Source: Corynebacterium choanae (lineage in GTDB: Bacteria; Actinomycetota; Actinomycetes; Mycobacteriales; Mycobacteriaceae). From it: a DNA stretch of 64,000 nt. The position numbers and the translations under genes are program-made. Positions 9,427-18,244 of the stretch are shown here, piece after piece. Where the stretch lies: the NCBI RefSeq assembly GCF_003813965.1, contig NZ_CP033896.1:1302001-1366000 (forward strand). The letters run 5' to 3'. Position 1 is the stretch's first letter, and the number at the start of each line of letters is the position of its first letter. The notes beneath the pieces were generated by a model. That model made no database searches. It was not told the DNA's origin and was given only the letters and a program-made list of their open reading frames with translations.

Positions 9427-11721
9427 TTAGCTCATGGTGTTTTGGGAAGCTGTCAACCAACGCAGCGGAACCCGCGTGAAGTACAGGCCTTGGGTTTCCC
9501 GCTCCCAGAGCAGACCAATATCGCCATTGGCAAGCTGCGTCATGCACTGATAGACGTAATGGCGTGGGTTGAATACCCGGTTATGTGGCCAGGTCTTGCC
9601 ATCATCAAGGCTGAGGCGCAACACACCACAGCCACGGAAGGGCAGCATCTGGGAGGCATTCGCGAATACGATGCCGGGTTCTCCGTCAACATCGACCGCA
9701 ATCGCATTAGGTTGGGAGAAGATTTCGGTGAGCTGCTCGGCATACTCCATGTCTTCCCAGGTCTGACCACCGTCGTAGGAGATCGCGTGGCCTACTCGCC
9801 CAGAAGGATGCTGGTTGCGCATAAAGACGTGTACTGCCCCGGTGGAATCCTCGACGAGCACCGATTCGTGCAGCGAACCACGATCGTCGGTGAGACGTCG
9901 GGAAGTGAGCGTTTCGCCGAACAGCTCTCGTCCGTCATTAGGTGAGTCGGACAGTGTCCAATGTTCACCTGCGTCATCGGTGTAGATGACAGCGCAAGAG
10001 AAGGTTCGTCCTTCTTCATGGTTGTAATAGACCGGCACGAGAATGCGTCCCGCGAATTTCCCCTTCTTCAGTTGAATACCGTTGCCCGGGGAGGTGCCAA
10101 AAAAGCGCATCCAAGGCAGCTTTACCTGGGAGGTGATATCGATTGGCGCGGAGAACGTTTCTCCATCGTCATCGCTGGTGATCATCTGCAGATACGAAGT
10201 GCGGTGGGTAAACAGCGTTTCGTTGGTATCGACCCCATAGGCCAGGTAGATATTGCCGCCGGGTTGACCATTTGCGGTGACGTCACCTGACTGGCTGACG
10301 ACATAGTCGGTGGCATCACCGGCAATCGTTGTCACACTTCCATCGGACTGAAGGAGGAATTCTTCCCCTGCTCGATTGTGCAGAATCATCCGGCCGTTGT
10401 CGTCATAGCCGGTGCCCGTGGCGCAGTTTGGCTGGCCGATACCGCCAGGGAAGTGGTCGATCACGACCAGGACTTTGCCGGAGGCTTCATCTTGGACGAG
10501 TACCGAGTCAATGACTGATGCTCCTTCGCGGCCTTCCCCCGGGTATTCGATGAGCGTTTGCATCTCTTCCCAGGTTTCACCATCGTCGAGACTGCGACGC
10601 ATCACGAAGTCAATATCGTTAGGCGAGTCGTTGGCAATGCTGACGCGACGATCCGCGCCGGCTAAGATCACCCCAGAGTTGAGTCGGAGCAGCGAGGGAA
10701 TCCGGTAGCTGATTGATCCGTGAAACCCGGTATCAAACAGCGCCCGTGTCTCTAATGGGGCAACACCTGCTAACCGCTTCACCTGGGCATCGCTGAGTAC
10801 GGTGTCATAGATCGCAGCGGTTTGTGCTTCGCCGAACAGTCGAGAGTTCTCCAAGTCCATTCCGACGGTCACCCGGGTCAGTGGGGCGATATCGGCAAAG
10901 AATGCAGCCCCTGGTGCAAGTCCAATTTGGAATCCATCGACGTAGAGTATGAGCGCACCCCGCCCGGAAGTGAGCACGACATCGTGCCAGTCACCATCGT
11001 CATAGTGTCCATTGCCCGTAACTTCGGCGATGAGCGTGTTTGATTCAAACACGCGGAAGACGAGATCGCCCTCTTCAACACAGAGTTCGAGGCGACCGCG
11101 CTCACCACTGGCGCCGATTATGGTTCCGCCTTGACCGATACCGCGGCAGCGGAAGCGGGCACGGATGCTCCCGCGGGTGAGTTCGCCACAGCGTTTTGCA
11201 TCACGTGTGGAAAGTTCCGCTGCAGCAAATTCAACGAACGGGCTAGCCGCAACTGCGTGTGCCACCATCATCTGATTTGTTTCGGGCTCGGGGAATACGC
11301 GAAGCCGCTGAACATCGGTAACTCCTTGTGGATCAAGAACGATGCGCGGCTGGTCAAGTTCAGCCAGCCAGCCAACCGGAGTGGTGGAGAACGCTTCGTA
11401 ACCATCGACGTAGAGATGTAGCCCGGTCTCATTTGCGGTCAAGCCAAGGGTGTGGATGCTTCCATCGTCGATACCGAGGGTATCCTCCGCATCAATATGG
11501 CGGTGTTGGTCGCCGATTGTGATTGAACCGTCGATGCGACCGCCGCTGATGGCGAGATCAATTGAACCGTTTTCGCCTGAGATGGAAAGTAACGGGGCAT
11601 CGATGGTGGTGGCGAACTGCACCACAATTGAACCCAGCGCGGTGGCTAACGAATCCAGCTTTATCGGGCTATGGATTGGTGCAGATAGGTCGAGCACTTC
11701 CGGTGCATTGTGCGTTGACAT
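9427..11721 (-). CDS. nanH: exo-alpha-sialidase with N-terminal LamG-like domains
   Basis: 764-residue sialidase that releases terminal sialic acid from glycans. Two lectin/laminin-G-like beta-sandwich regions (about 1-155 and 160-325) precede a six-bladed catalytic propeller. Catalytic landmarks are the YRIPSLL motif with the first active-site Arg (about 340), Asp-boxes SLDDGETW, SDDDGETF, TDDAGEHW, SYDGGQTW and SLDDGKTW, the Glu-containing SLHESVLVE, and the probable nucleophile Tyr in YQCMTQL (about 724). There is no hydrophobic leader: the N-terminus MSTHNAPEVLDLSAP is polar, so secretion is not explained. AAGGAG lies 10 bases before the ATG. Upstream are a GlxR-like site, two palindromes and a possible promoter. 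The gene symbol is by analogy with other corynebacteria. Confidence 0.88.
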   Translation of the reverse strand: MSTHNAPEVLDLSAPIHSPIKLDSLATALGSIVVQFATTIDAPLLSISGENGSIDLAISGGRIDGSITIGDQHRHIDAEDTLGIDDGSIHTLGLTANETGLHLYVDGYEAFSTTPVGWLAELDQPRIVLDPQGVTDVQRLRVFPEPETNQMMVAHAVAASPFVEFAAAELSTRDAKRCGELTRGSIRARFRCRGIGQGGTIIGASGERGRLELCVEEGDLVFRVFESNTLIAEVTGNGHYDDGDWHDVVLTSGRGALILYVDGFQIGLAPGAAFFADIAPLTRVTVGMDLENSRLFGEAQTAAIYDTVLSDAQVKRLAGVAPLETRALFDTGFHGSISYRIPSLLRLNSGVILAGADRRVSIANDSPNDIDFVMRRSLDDGETWEEMQTLIEYPGEGREGASVIDSVLVQDEASGKVLVVIDHFPGGIGQPNCATGTGYDDNGRMILHNRAGEEFLLQSDGSVTTIAGDATDYVVSQSGDVTANGQPGGNIYLAYGVDTNETLFTHRTSYLQMITSDDDGETFSAPIDITSQVKLPWMRFFGTSPGNGIQLKKGKFAGRILVPVYYNHEEGRTFSCAVIYTDDAGEHWTLSDSPNDGRELFGETLTSRRLTDDRGSLHESVLVEDSTGAVHVFMRNQHPSGRVGHAISYDGGQTWEDMEYAEQLTEIFSQPNAIAVDVDGEPGIVFANASQMLPFRGCGVLRLSLDDGKTWPHNRVFNPRHYVYQCMTQLANGDIGLLWERETQGLYFTRVPLRWLTASQNTMS

Positions 11722-11771
11722 AATTTCGCGACTCCTTAGAAGTTCTGCGAGAAGTGGCTGAGATTTGTATG

Positions 11772-11782
11772 TTGCTCAGCAA
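11772..11782. promoter_or_regulatory. palindromic operator candidate at nanH promoter
   Basis: TTGCTCAGCAA is a perfect 5-1-5 palindrome. It overlaps the proposed -10 region and start of transcription of nanH, where a repressor would block initiation. No regulator gene lies nearby. Confidence 0.4.
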
Positions 11783-11806
11783 TATGATGACTGACATGTC
11801 TTACAA
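11779..11806 (-). promoter_or_regulatory. nanH: candidate nanH promoter
   Basis: Minus-strand TTGTAA (11806-11801) as -35, a 16-base spacer, and TATTGC (11784-11779) as -10. The mRNA leader would be about 50 bases. The -10 is a weak match, so this is tentative. Confidence 0.35.
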
Positions 11807-11832
11807 GTATTTTCTAGCACCTGTCGGATGAC

Positions 11833-11844
11833 TTGTGTTCACAA
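11833..11844. promoter_or_regulatory. 12-bp perfect palindrome upstream of nanH
   Basis: TTGTGTTCACAA reads the same on both strands. It sits between the proposed nanH promoter and the GlxR-like site and may bind a second regulator. Confidence 0.4.
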
Positions 11845-11861
11845 TCAACTATGAACTAGCA

Positions 11862-11877
11862 AGTGAGATAAGTCACA
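11862..11877. promoter_or_regulatory. GlxR (CRP-like) binding site
   Basis: Read on the minus strand, TGTGACTTATCTCACT matches the known corynebacterial GlxR consensus TGTGANNTANNTCACA at every fixed base except the last. It lies about 140 bp upstream of the nanH start codon and about 55 bp upstream of the proposed -35, a common place for activation. It suggests control of sialidase expression by the cAMP-linked regulator GlxR. Confidence 0.65.
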
Positions 11878-12472
11878 AGCATTTAGAATTGATGGGAATT
11901 GTTGACAAAAATAGACTTTGAGCAGGAGATTCCTTAAGCCTTTCATCTTTCGGCAATGTCGAGTGGGTGGCTCTGCCTTTAAGTTTCGTATGACCAATGG
12001 GGGTAAATCTGCGGGTACCCTCCTGTTGAAATATGGGAAGCGGTATCCCACCTGTCCGATCATTAGGGTTAAAGATACTGTCGGCCGATCGGGGCTGTCG
12101 AAGGCATTCTGCGATCGAGGTCTGTTTGTTGAAGTGGCCGGATCGTGTGAATGTGTTTGGCTGCGGTTGCGTACTCCATCCCTTGGGATTTGTCACTGCT
12201 GGATGTGGGTTTTCTTCTTTGTGGCGTGAGGGGCCTGAGATTTTTGTCATTCGGCGATGTGGCAATTCAGTGTCCTGTTATGTATCTGCTGGAATGCCCC
12301 GCACTGCAGCTTTGGTTACGGGTAGGTCTTGATCGGATTGTGAACCGAGTGGGAGGTGCCTTAGATCTTGGATTTCCCTTACCTTTTCGCGGCTCTGTGA
12401 GCAATCACACACCGTGAAAAAGGTTGGGGGTGATGGGGGAGGAAAATGCATAGGTAGCCGGGGGTATATGTG

Positions 12473-12525
12473 GGTAATGCGGTGCTGCATTGAATGATTG
12501 CAACTGATTGAAACCGCGCATTACC
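12473..12525. repeat. inverted repeat with 9-bp arms
   Basis: GGTAATGCG (12473-12481) is an exact inverted repeat of CGCATTACC (12517-12525), enclosing 35 bases. It lies in the gene-free region. No T-run follows, so it is not a standard terminator. Confidence 0.5.
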
Positions 12526-12546
12526 TATCAAAAGCACTGCATTGTA

Positions 12547-12581
12547 GGGGTGGGGGTGGGGGCGGCGAGGGGAAGGCGGGG
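12547..12581 (+). other. potential G-quadruplex tract
   Basis: Runs of four to five G separated by single T residues, then two further G-runs, give at least four G-tracts within 35 bases. This fits the usual quadruplex pattern of four G-runs with short loops. Confidence 0.5.
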
Positions 12582-12795
12582 AAATGGTGCGGTCGTGGAT
12601 TGCTGGCGGAATTGGGGGTGTGTTCAGATGTCATGCAATTGGCAAAAACCGACAATTCTGTGCAAAAGGTATGACGATTGGGTATTGCCGCTGCGCGCAT
12701 CTGGTTACTGCATCGACCTGTGTTTATCTGCATTATGCTGGGAAAATAGGCTTTCCATGGATGCCATGCCGGAAGAGAGGAGTCTTTGTAAAAAG

Positions 12796-12827
12796 GTGAA
12801 ATGAGCTTATTATTTAGCTGAGCTCAC
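12796..12827. promoter_or_regulatory. interrupted palindrome upstream of ptsG
   Basis: GTGA at 12796 mirrors TCAC at 12824, and AGCT at 12804 mirrors AGCT at 12816; 10 of 16 positions are symmetric. It is about 357 bp before ptsG and could be an operator, but no regulator can be assigned. Confidence 0.25.
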
Positions 12828-13183
12828 TTCCTTTGCATGACCTCATACAGGGCGTCAATGGGAGGTGAACACAGCTCCTTGTATCGTGCGGTGCACCCCG
12901 TCCTGTGGCCTGCTTACAACAACATCAACACCATGTGTGTCCTACACCATGGTTGTGGTGTCGTGTTAGCACAAGTCACGACTGGACGACGTTGCACCGA
13001 TCCAGGTCGGAAATGACTGAGACCTGGCAGCGCTGGGAGCTGATGACAAGCAGCAGCTCAACGGATACCTGGCGGAAGAGTGTTTCCGCCCAGGGTCGAA
13101 GTCGCCCTAGAGTGGTTTCGTTTTTCTTCGGTTGGGTGCTGCGCCAATGACGAAAGTCTCGGAAAGAAAGGGTCTTCACAGCA

Positions 13184-15250
13184 ATGGCGTCATCCATTTC
13201 GACGACCTCAGAATTTATTCTCGACAAGATTGGTGGGGCGAGTAACGTCAAGTCGTTGACGCACTGCGCTACCCGCCTCCGTTTCCAGCTCAACGAATCC
13301 TCGTTAGCTGATCAGGATGCGCTGGATAACCACCCAGACGTGCTCGGTGTGGTGCCGCAGGGCTCCAACGGTTTGCAGGTCATCATGGGTGGTGGCGTTG
13401 CTGACTATTACAAGGCGCTGCAGGCGCTGCCAGGTATGGGCGAAGATGCTCGTCCGGCTGCTGCAAGCTCCGGGAAGAAGGAATATGGCGGTGTCCGCGC
13501 CAAGTATGGCTGGGTGGACTACTGCTTCGAGTTCCTCTCTGATACATTCCGCCCCATCTTGTGGGCGCTGCTCGGTGCGTCGCTCATCATCACCTTGATG
13601 GTGCTGTTCGACACCTTCGGTATCAACGACTTCCGTGCGGAACAACAGCCACCAACCTTCGGGTTCATGATGGCTATGTGGCGTTCGGTGTTCTACTTCC
13701 TGCCGATCATGGTTGGTGCTACCGCCGCCCGTAAGCTTGGTGCAAACGAGTGGGTTGGTGCAGCGATTCCAGCTGCCTTGCTTACCCCAGAGTTCAAAGC
13801 ACTCGGTGATGTCGGAGAGACGATTCACGTCTTCGGTCTGCCAATGGTGCTCAACGACTACGGCGGACAGGTGTTCCCGCCGCTGATCTCTGCGATCGCC
13901 CTTTACTGGGTGGAGAAGCTGCTCAAGGCCATCATTCCGCAGTCCGTGCAGATGGTGTTCGTGCCATTCTTCTCGATGCTCATCGTGATCCCAGCGACCG
14001 CCTTCCTGCTTGGCCCATTCGGTATCGGTGTCGGTAACGGCATCTCCTCGGTGCTGGAAGCCATCAACAACTTCTCGCCGATCATCCTCGCGATTGTTAT
14101 CCCGCTGCTGTACCCATTCCTGGTGCCGCTGGGTCTGCACTGGCCGCTGAACGCCATCATGATTCAGAACATCGCCACCTTGGGCTACGACTTCATCCAA
14201 GGCCCAATGGGTGCCTGGAACTTCGCCTGCTTCGGCACCATCACCGGTGTGTTCATCGTTGCCCTGCGTGACCGTGACCGCAACGTTCGCCAGATTTCGC
14301 TTGGTGCGATGATGGCAGGTCTGCTGGGTGGTATCTCCGAGCCTTCGCTCTACGGTGTGCTGCTGCGCTACCGCAAGAGCTATCTGCGCCTGCTGCCTGG
14401 CTGTTTCGTCGGTGGTGCCGTCATGGGTCTGCTGCCTTACGCCTTCGGCCAGGATTCGGTGACCACCAACGCATTCGTGTTCACTTCACTGCTGACCACT
14501 GTGGCCTTCAAGCCACTGCCGGTGTATGTCATCGGTATCGCCGCCGCCTACTTCACCTCCCTGCTGCTGGTGGTCTTCTTCGACTACCGCACCAAGGAAG
14601 AACGAGACAAGGCTCGCGCTGCAGCTCAAGAATTCGAAGCCAAGCAAGCTGCTGAACTCGCTGCTGCTTCTCCTGCTGCTCCCGCACCAGCGGCAGCTGC
14701 CGCACCGGTAGCGGCAGCACCAGCCGCAGCTGCTGCCCCGGCCGCTGTTGCTGTTGCTGAAAAGCCGGTGAAAACTGCCATGCAGCCAGGTGCCATCACC
14801 ATTTTGGAGGCACCACTGGAAGGCAACGTGGTTCCACTGACTGAGGTTCCGGATCCTATCTTCTCCGCCGGTAAACTCGGCCACGGTGTAGCTATTCAGC
14901 CCACCGGCGACACCGTCTACGCACCAGCTGATGGTGTGGTGATGGTCAAGCAGGATCACGCTGTGGCGCTGCGTCTCGACAACGGTATTGAACTGCTCGT
15001 TCACGTCGGTCTCGACACCGTCGAGATGGAAGGCCGTGGCTTTACTGCCCACGTTCAGCAGAAAGACCGCGTCAAAGCCGGCGATCCGTTGCTGAGCTTC
15101 GACAAGGCAGCCATCGATGCCGCTGGTAAGCCTTCGATCACCCCGGTGGTGGTCACCAACCGCAAGAAGTTCGCTTCTGTGGAAGGACGCACCAACTACC
15201 CGGTTGCTGTTGGTGGCGATCTGCTCACCATCACCGCAAAAAGCGAGTAG
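13184..15250 (+). CDS. ptsG: glucose PTS permease, EIIBCA (PtsG)
   Basis: 688-residue phosphotransferase permease that imports and phosphorylates glucose. The order is EIIB (1-90) with phospho-cysteine Cys28 in HCATRLRF; EIIC (about 105-475), multispanning, with the segments GATAARKLGANEW, GLHWPLNA and GGISEPSLYGVLLR; an alanine/proline-rich linker (about 500-525); and EIIA (about 540-688) with the active His near 607 in LLVHVGLDTVEM. Sequence and order closely follow C. glutamicum PtsG (683 residues), supporting glucose over beta-glucosides. AAAGAAAGG lies about 10 bases before ATG 13184. Codon use is highly biased, suggesting strong expression. It is monocistronic and closed by a strong terminator. 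It needs general PTS proteins EI and HPr encoded elsewhere. Confidence 0.95.
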   Translation: MASSISTTSEFILDKIGGASNVKSLTHCATRLRFQLNESSLADQDALDNHPDVLGVVPQGSNGLQVIMGGGVADYYKALQALPGMGEDARPAAASSGKKEYGGVRAKYGWVDYCFEFLSDTFRPILWALLGASLIITLMVLFDTFGINDFRAEQQPPTFGFMMAMWRSVFYFLPIMVGATAARKLGANEWVGAAIPAALLTPEFKALGDVGETIHVFGLPMVLNDYGGQVFPPLISAIALYWVEKLLKAIIPQSVQMVFVPFFSMLIVIPATAFLLGPFGIGVGNGISSVLEAINNFSPIILAIVIPLLYPFLVPLGLHWPLNAIMIQNIATLGYDFIQGPMGAWNFACFGTITGVFIVALRDRDRNVRQISLGAMMAGLLGGISEPSLYGVLLRYRKSYLRLLPGCFVGGAVMGLLPYAFGQDSVTTNAFVFTSLLTTVAFKPLPVYVIGIAAAYFTSLLLVVFFDYRTKEERDKARAAAQEFEAKQAAELAAASPAAPAPAAAAAPVAAAPAAAAAPAAVAVAEKPVKTAMQPGAITILEAPLEGNVVPLTEVPDPIFSAGKLGHGVAIQPTGDTVYAPADGVVMVKQDHAVALRLDNGIELLVHVGLDTVEMEGRGFTAHVQQKDRVKAGDPLLSFDKAAIDAAGKPSITPVVVTNRKKFASVEGRTNYPVAVGGDLLTITAKSE

Positions 15251-15352
15251 TCCCCCGCAAATCTTGCGGGAACGCTACAGCATGGCGCACCAGTGGCCTG
15301 CAGCGCCGGGTAAACCCGGCGATAGGCCACTAGCACCATAAACCTTTCACAA

Positions 15353-15412
15353 AACACCACACTCCCGATTCCGGATCGCCGTTGCGAATCGGTGGGAGTG
15401 TGGTGTTTTTTA
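15353..15412 (+). terminator. ptsG terminator
   Basis: A long stem forms between AACACCACACTCCCGATT (15353-15370) and the matching segment 15386-15406, followed by TTTTT. The upstream flank AAAA also makes it usable on the minus strand. A smaller CCCGCAA/TTGCGGG hairpin sits at 15254-15270, right after the stop codon. Confidence 0.88.
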
Positions 15413-15596
15413 TTTACCGACAACGGCTGGTTGCCAGTGGCGGCTGATATTCCCGCATGCGACCGGGCGGCGAACACGATGCAACCTGGTTGCACCGCTC
15501 TTTGCTGTACAGCCTTGTAGCGCTATGCGCTGGAAAGCCGGTTCCAACAGCTGGGCAGATAGCCGCCGAGCAGCAGCCGCGGGTTAGCATAGGGGC

Positions 15597-16217
15597 ATGG
15601 ACATTGTTGGACTCACTGGCGGTATCGGTTCCGGGAAAACCACCGTCGCGGCTCTGTTTGCCGACCACGGATTTGCCATAGTTGACGCCGACGAACTTGC
15701 CCGGGCAGCAGTTGCCACCGGATCACCCGCGCTGCCGCTATTAGCAGAAACCTTCGGCGCTGACATTCTTAATCCTGACGGTAGCCTTCATCGCGGCGCC
15801 CTTGCAGCTAGAGCATTTCGCGACAGTGCAGCGACTGCCAAACTCAACGCCATCGTGCACCCCATGGTGGCTGCCGCCGCCAAACAGCGTTTCCAGGCAT
15901 TAGCTCAAGACCCCGCCACTGTGGGGATTATCTATGATGTGCCGCTGCTGCTGGAGAACCGACGAGAAGACGAATTCGCCAAAATTGTCGTCGTTCACTG
16001 TCCCGAAGCGCTTCGCCTCACCCGGTTGACCACTCAACGCGGCATGACGAAAGCTGATGCGCAACGGCGCATGAAAGCACAAGTCACCGACGAACAACGC
16101 CTCGCCGCAGCCGACATTGTGATCGATAATTCTGGCAGTCTGGAACACACCCGCCAGCAAGTCGCAGCCGCAGCAGCCCAGCTCAAAAGCTATCTACAAC
16201 CCAGCTCGTCGGCATAG
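15597..16217 (+). CDS. coaE: dephospho-CoA kinase
   Basis: 206-residue cytoplasmic kinase for the last step of coenzyme A synthesis: ATP-dependent phosphorylation of dephospho-CoA. The P-loop reads [12 protein letters not shown] (5-16). It is followed by the family motif DADELAR, the CoA-domain segment HPMVAAA, and [13 protein letters not shown] with the expected lid and substrate-binding elements. Length is normal. ATG 15597 is preceded by AGGGG 4 bases upstream, a close-spaced weak binding site. It is upstream of uvrB in the same orientation, with the oppositely oriented DUF4185-like gene between them. Confidence 0.93.
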   Translation: MDIVGLTGGIGSGKTTVAALFADHGFAIVDADELARAAVATGSPALPLLAETFGADILNPDGSLHRGALAARAFRDSAATAKLNAIVHPMVAAAAKQRFQALAQDPATVGIIYDVPLLLENRREDEFAKIVVVHCPEALRLTRLTTQRGMTKADAQRRMKAQVTDEQRLAAADIVIDNSGSLEHTRQQVAAAAAQLKSYLQPSSSA

Positions 16218-16427
16218 CAGTTCCCCCTGCAGGCCGCGACTGCTCATGGTTTACTGCACGTGGCAGCGGTTATTCCCGGCCCAGGACAGCGGCTGCCCAA
16301 TTGCACGCCACGGATCTTAGGTGCACCGTTGATCGGGCTGCCGCACCGCAGCCAACCATGGTGGGCAAGCGTGATCTGCCATCAGCAATGCGTTCGCTCG
16401 CTGCGAAGGTGCGGGCAGCAGTGTCGC

Positions 16428-18053
16428 CTAGCGGAGCTCCTCTTCGGGTCGAATGGCCTGCGGCGCCGCATCCTCCTCAACAGGAATAAATGGCGGTGTA
16501 TCGCCGGTACGGTAATCGTAGAAGCCCGTAACCACCACACCATCACCGTCGGTGTCATGCGGCAGCGGGGTCACAGCTGGGGGAAGCGACCTGCTACCAG
16601 CCGGCGAATTCAGCCGCAGCTGGGAAAGATCCGTGCGCATCACCATCGCGTTATAGTTCGACCAGGTCGTCGCCACATAATATAAATATTTCCCATCGCT
16701 GCCCGGCAGCACATAGGTGCCATACAAATCCGGAATCGTCGCCGCCGAAATCACCGTCGTCGGCCTGCTCCACGGGCCTTCCAACCGGTCAGCGGTGGCG
16801 ATCTGCAGACCGTTATACAGTGCAATCCACTGTCCCAAATATTCGTTGAAGCTCACCGACACTTCACTCACCGGCGCCGGCAGCACCGGTGCTGCTAGCG
16901 CCGGGGTCACCGCTACATCGTGGTCTTCATCGGGTTCAAGCCAGCGTTGCCCATCCCACCAGGAAAATCGTTGCTCATCGGGGAAATCATCCGCAGGAAT
17001 CCGTGACAAATACGCGGCACCGCTGCGGCCCGCAGGAGTAGAGAACCGATACACATAGCCGTCCTCCGACTCGCCACGGCCATCGCCCAGCACAAAAGCA
17101 GTCATCTGAGTGCGATTATCACCCGGCCGATACGCATCAAACCAGCCCAAACCCGGATGGCTGACAGCGGTGATTGCATTTCGGCGCACAGAACTATCAA
17201 CCACTGTCCAATGCGTCATATCGGTGGACTTCACCGTCGCAGCATAGTTGGTATCCCAATTGCCTGGCGTACCCCACTCGCGCACCGACATATAGTCCAC
17301 ATAATAGGTGTCGCCAATCCGGATAGCGCCAGTTGGAATAGTGGTTCGCTCCTTGCCATCCAGCTTGAGCGAAGGAATAAATTCGGTAGCAAACCCCTGC
17401 GACGCCCAACCATTAGCAGTCAACGCCGAATCGACATACACCCCATCGGCATACACCGTGTCGTTCGAATGTAACGCCACATTCGACCGCCACTGGGCAA
17501 GACCACCACAATTGGTAGTGTCACCAAAAATGAGATAATAACCGCCCCGTCCATCATCGAGCACGATCCCCAAATCAGTGCCACCAACCCCAAAACGGGT
17601 ATCGGTACGCCCCGGAGAACCAGGTCCGGTCACCAATCCAATCGCCTGCGTATGTCCCGCTAGCACCGGTAACTTTCCTGGGGCATCAGTCAGCCACGGT
17701 GGGGCAAACGATGACGAAGTCTCCCCAGAGTCACGTTGAGAAGCCGATGCAGGAACGAGATCTGCTGATCCAACTTCTGCGGAAAGCACCGAAGAACCAG
17801 CAGAACCAAACAAGGTCGCCAACACACCTTGCGGAGTAGAGGATTGGCTCGACAACTTCTCCGAAGATGTACCGTGATAGGCGATACGGGTCTGCTCATA
17901 GCCTTCACACCCAAACGCGCCTGCAACCGGCGACAACCCTGGGGCGGTAAAGGAAGCAATCGCGGAGATCGCTGCCACCAGCAGTACACGGGGACGCCTG
18001 TAGGGAACAACACCTTGACCGCGGGACAAGATCTGGGGGGCTGTGAAATCCAT
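16428..18053 (-). CDS. secreted DUF4185-like protein
   Basis: 541-residue probable exported protein. A basic stretch YRRPR is followed by a hydrophobic segment [16 protein letters not shown] and an AGA-type cleavage site near residue 48. The mature part (about 150-510) has repeated short beta-blade-like segments ([46 protein letters not shown]) as in the DUF4185 family, which resembles five-bladed glycosidase-like folds. Function is unknown; a carbohydrate-related role is only inference. No clear ribosome binding site precedes ATG 18053; CATAAT ends 7 bases before the ATG, so the mRNA may be leaderless. It is divergent from uvrB and convergent with coaE. Confidence 0.7.
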   Translation of the reverse strand: MDFTAPQILSRGQGVVPYRRPRVLLVAAISAIASFTAPGLSPVAGAFGCEGYEQTRIAYHGTSSEKLSSQSSTPQGVLATLFGSAGSSVLSAEVGSADLVPASASQRDSGETSSSFAPPWLTDAPGKLPVLAGHTQAIGLVTGPGSPGRTDTRFGVGGTDLGIVLDDGRGGYYLIFGDTTNCGGLAQWRSNVALHSNDTVYADGVYVDSALTANGWASQGFATEFIPSLKLDGKERTTIPTGAIRIGDTYYVDYMSVREWGTPGNWDTNYAATVKSTDMTHWTVVDSSVRRNAITAVSHPGLGWFDAYRPGDNRTQMTAFVLGDGRGESEDGYVYRFSTPAGRSGAAYLSRIPADDFPDEQRFSWWDGQRWLEPDEDHDVAVTPALAAPVLPAPVSEVSVSFNEYLGQWIALYNGLQIATADRLEGPWSRPTTVISAATIPDLYGTYVLPGSDGKYLYYVATTWSNYNAMVMRTDLSQLRLNSPAGSRSLPPAVTPLPHDTDGDGVVVTGFYDYRTGDTPPFIPVEEDAAPQAIRPEEELR

Positions 18054-18244
18054 GCTCGCTATTATGCTGGATCATCGCCTCGAACCCGCAACCGGCCAGG
18101 ATCAACCACCACCGGTCAAGTGGCACACCGCAAACAGCAGCACCCACCCCGATTGGCGCTTCTGCACCGCAGCAAGCAGCGGGAAACACCACCAACCCGT
18201 TCCCGTATTGCTGTTGCCCCACTGCAGGCAACTATGGTGGAGCT

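Larger units (their letters stand above)
11878..13183. other. long gene-free region between nanH and ptsG
   Basis: About 1.3 kb without a convincing gene on either strand; the frames present lack ribosome binding sites and protein-like composition. It holds a long-range inverted repeat (12473-12481 with 12517-12525), runs of G on the plus strand, an interrupted palindrome at 12796-12827 and a short inverted repeat ACACCA/TGGTGT at 12944-12961. The 3' part must contain the ptsG promoter and control sites, but I could not pick one confidently. It may include a decayed gene or an unannotated RNA. Confidence 0.45.

Noticed and set aside
12508..12804. 98-codon frame in the gap before ptsG
   Set aside because: No ribosome binding site, and Cys/Trp-rich composition unlike real corynebacterial proteins.
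13304..14200. A 298-codon minus-strand frame opposite ptsG
   Set aside because: Composition (many His, Gln and Glu) and lack of motifs show it is a mirror of ptsG codon bias.
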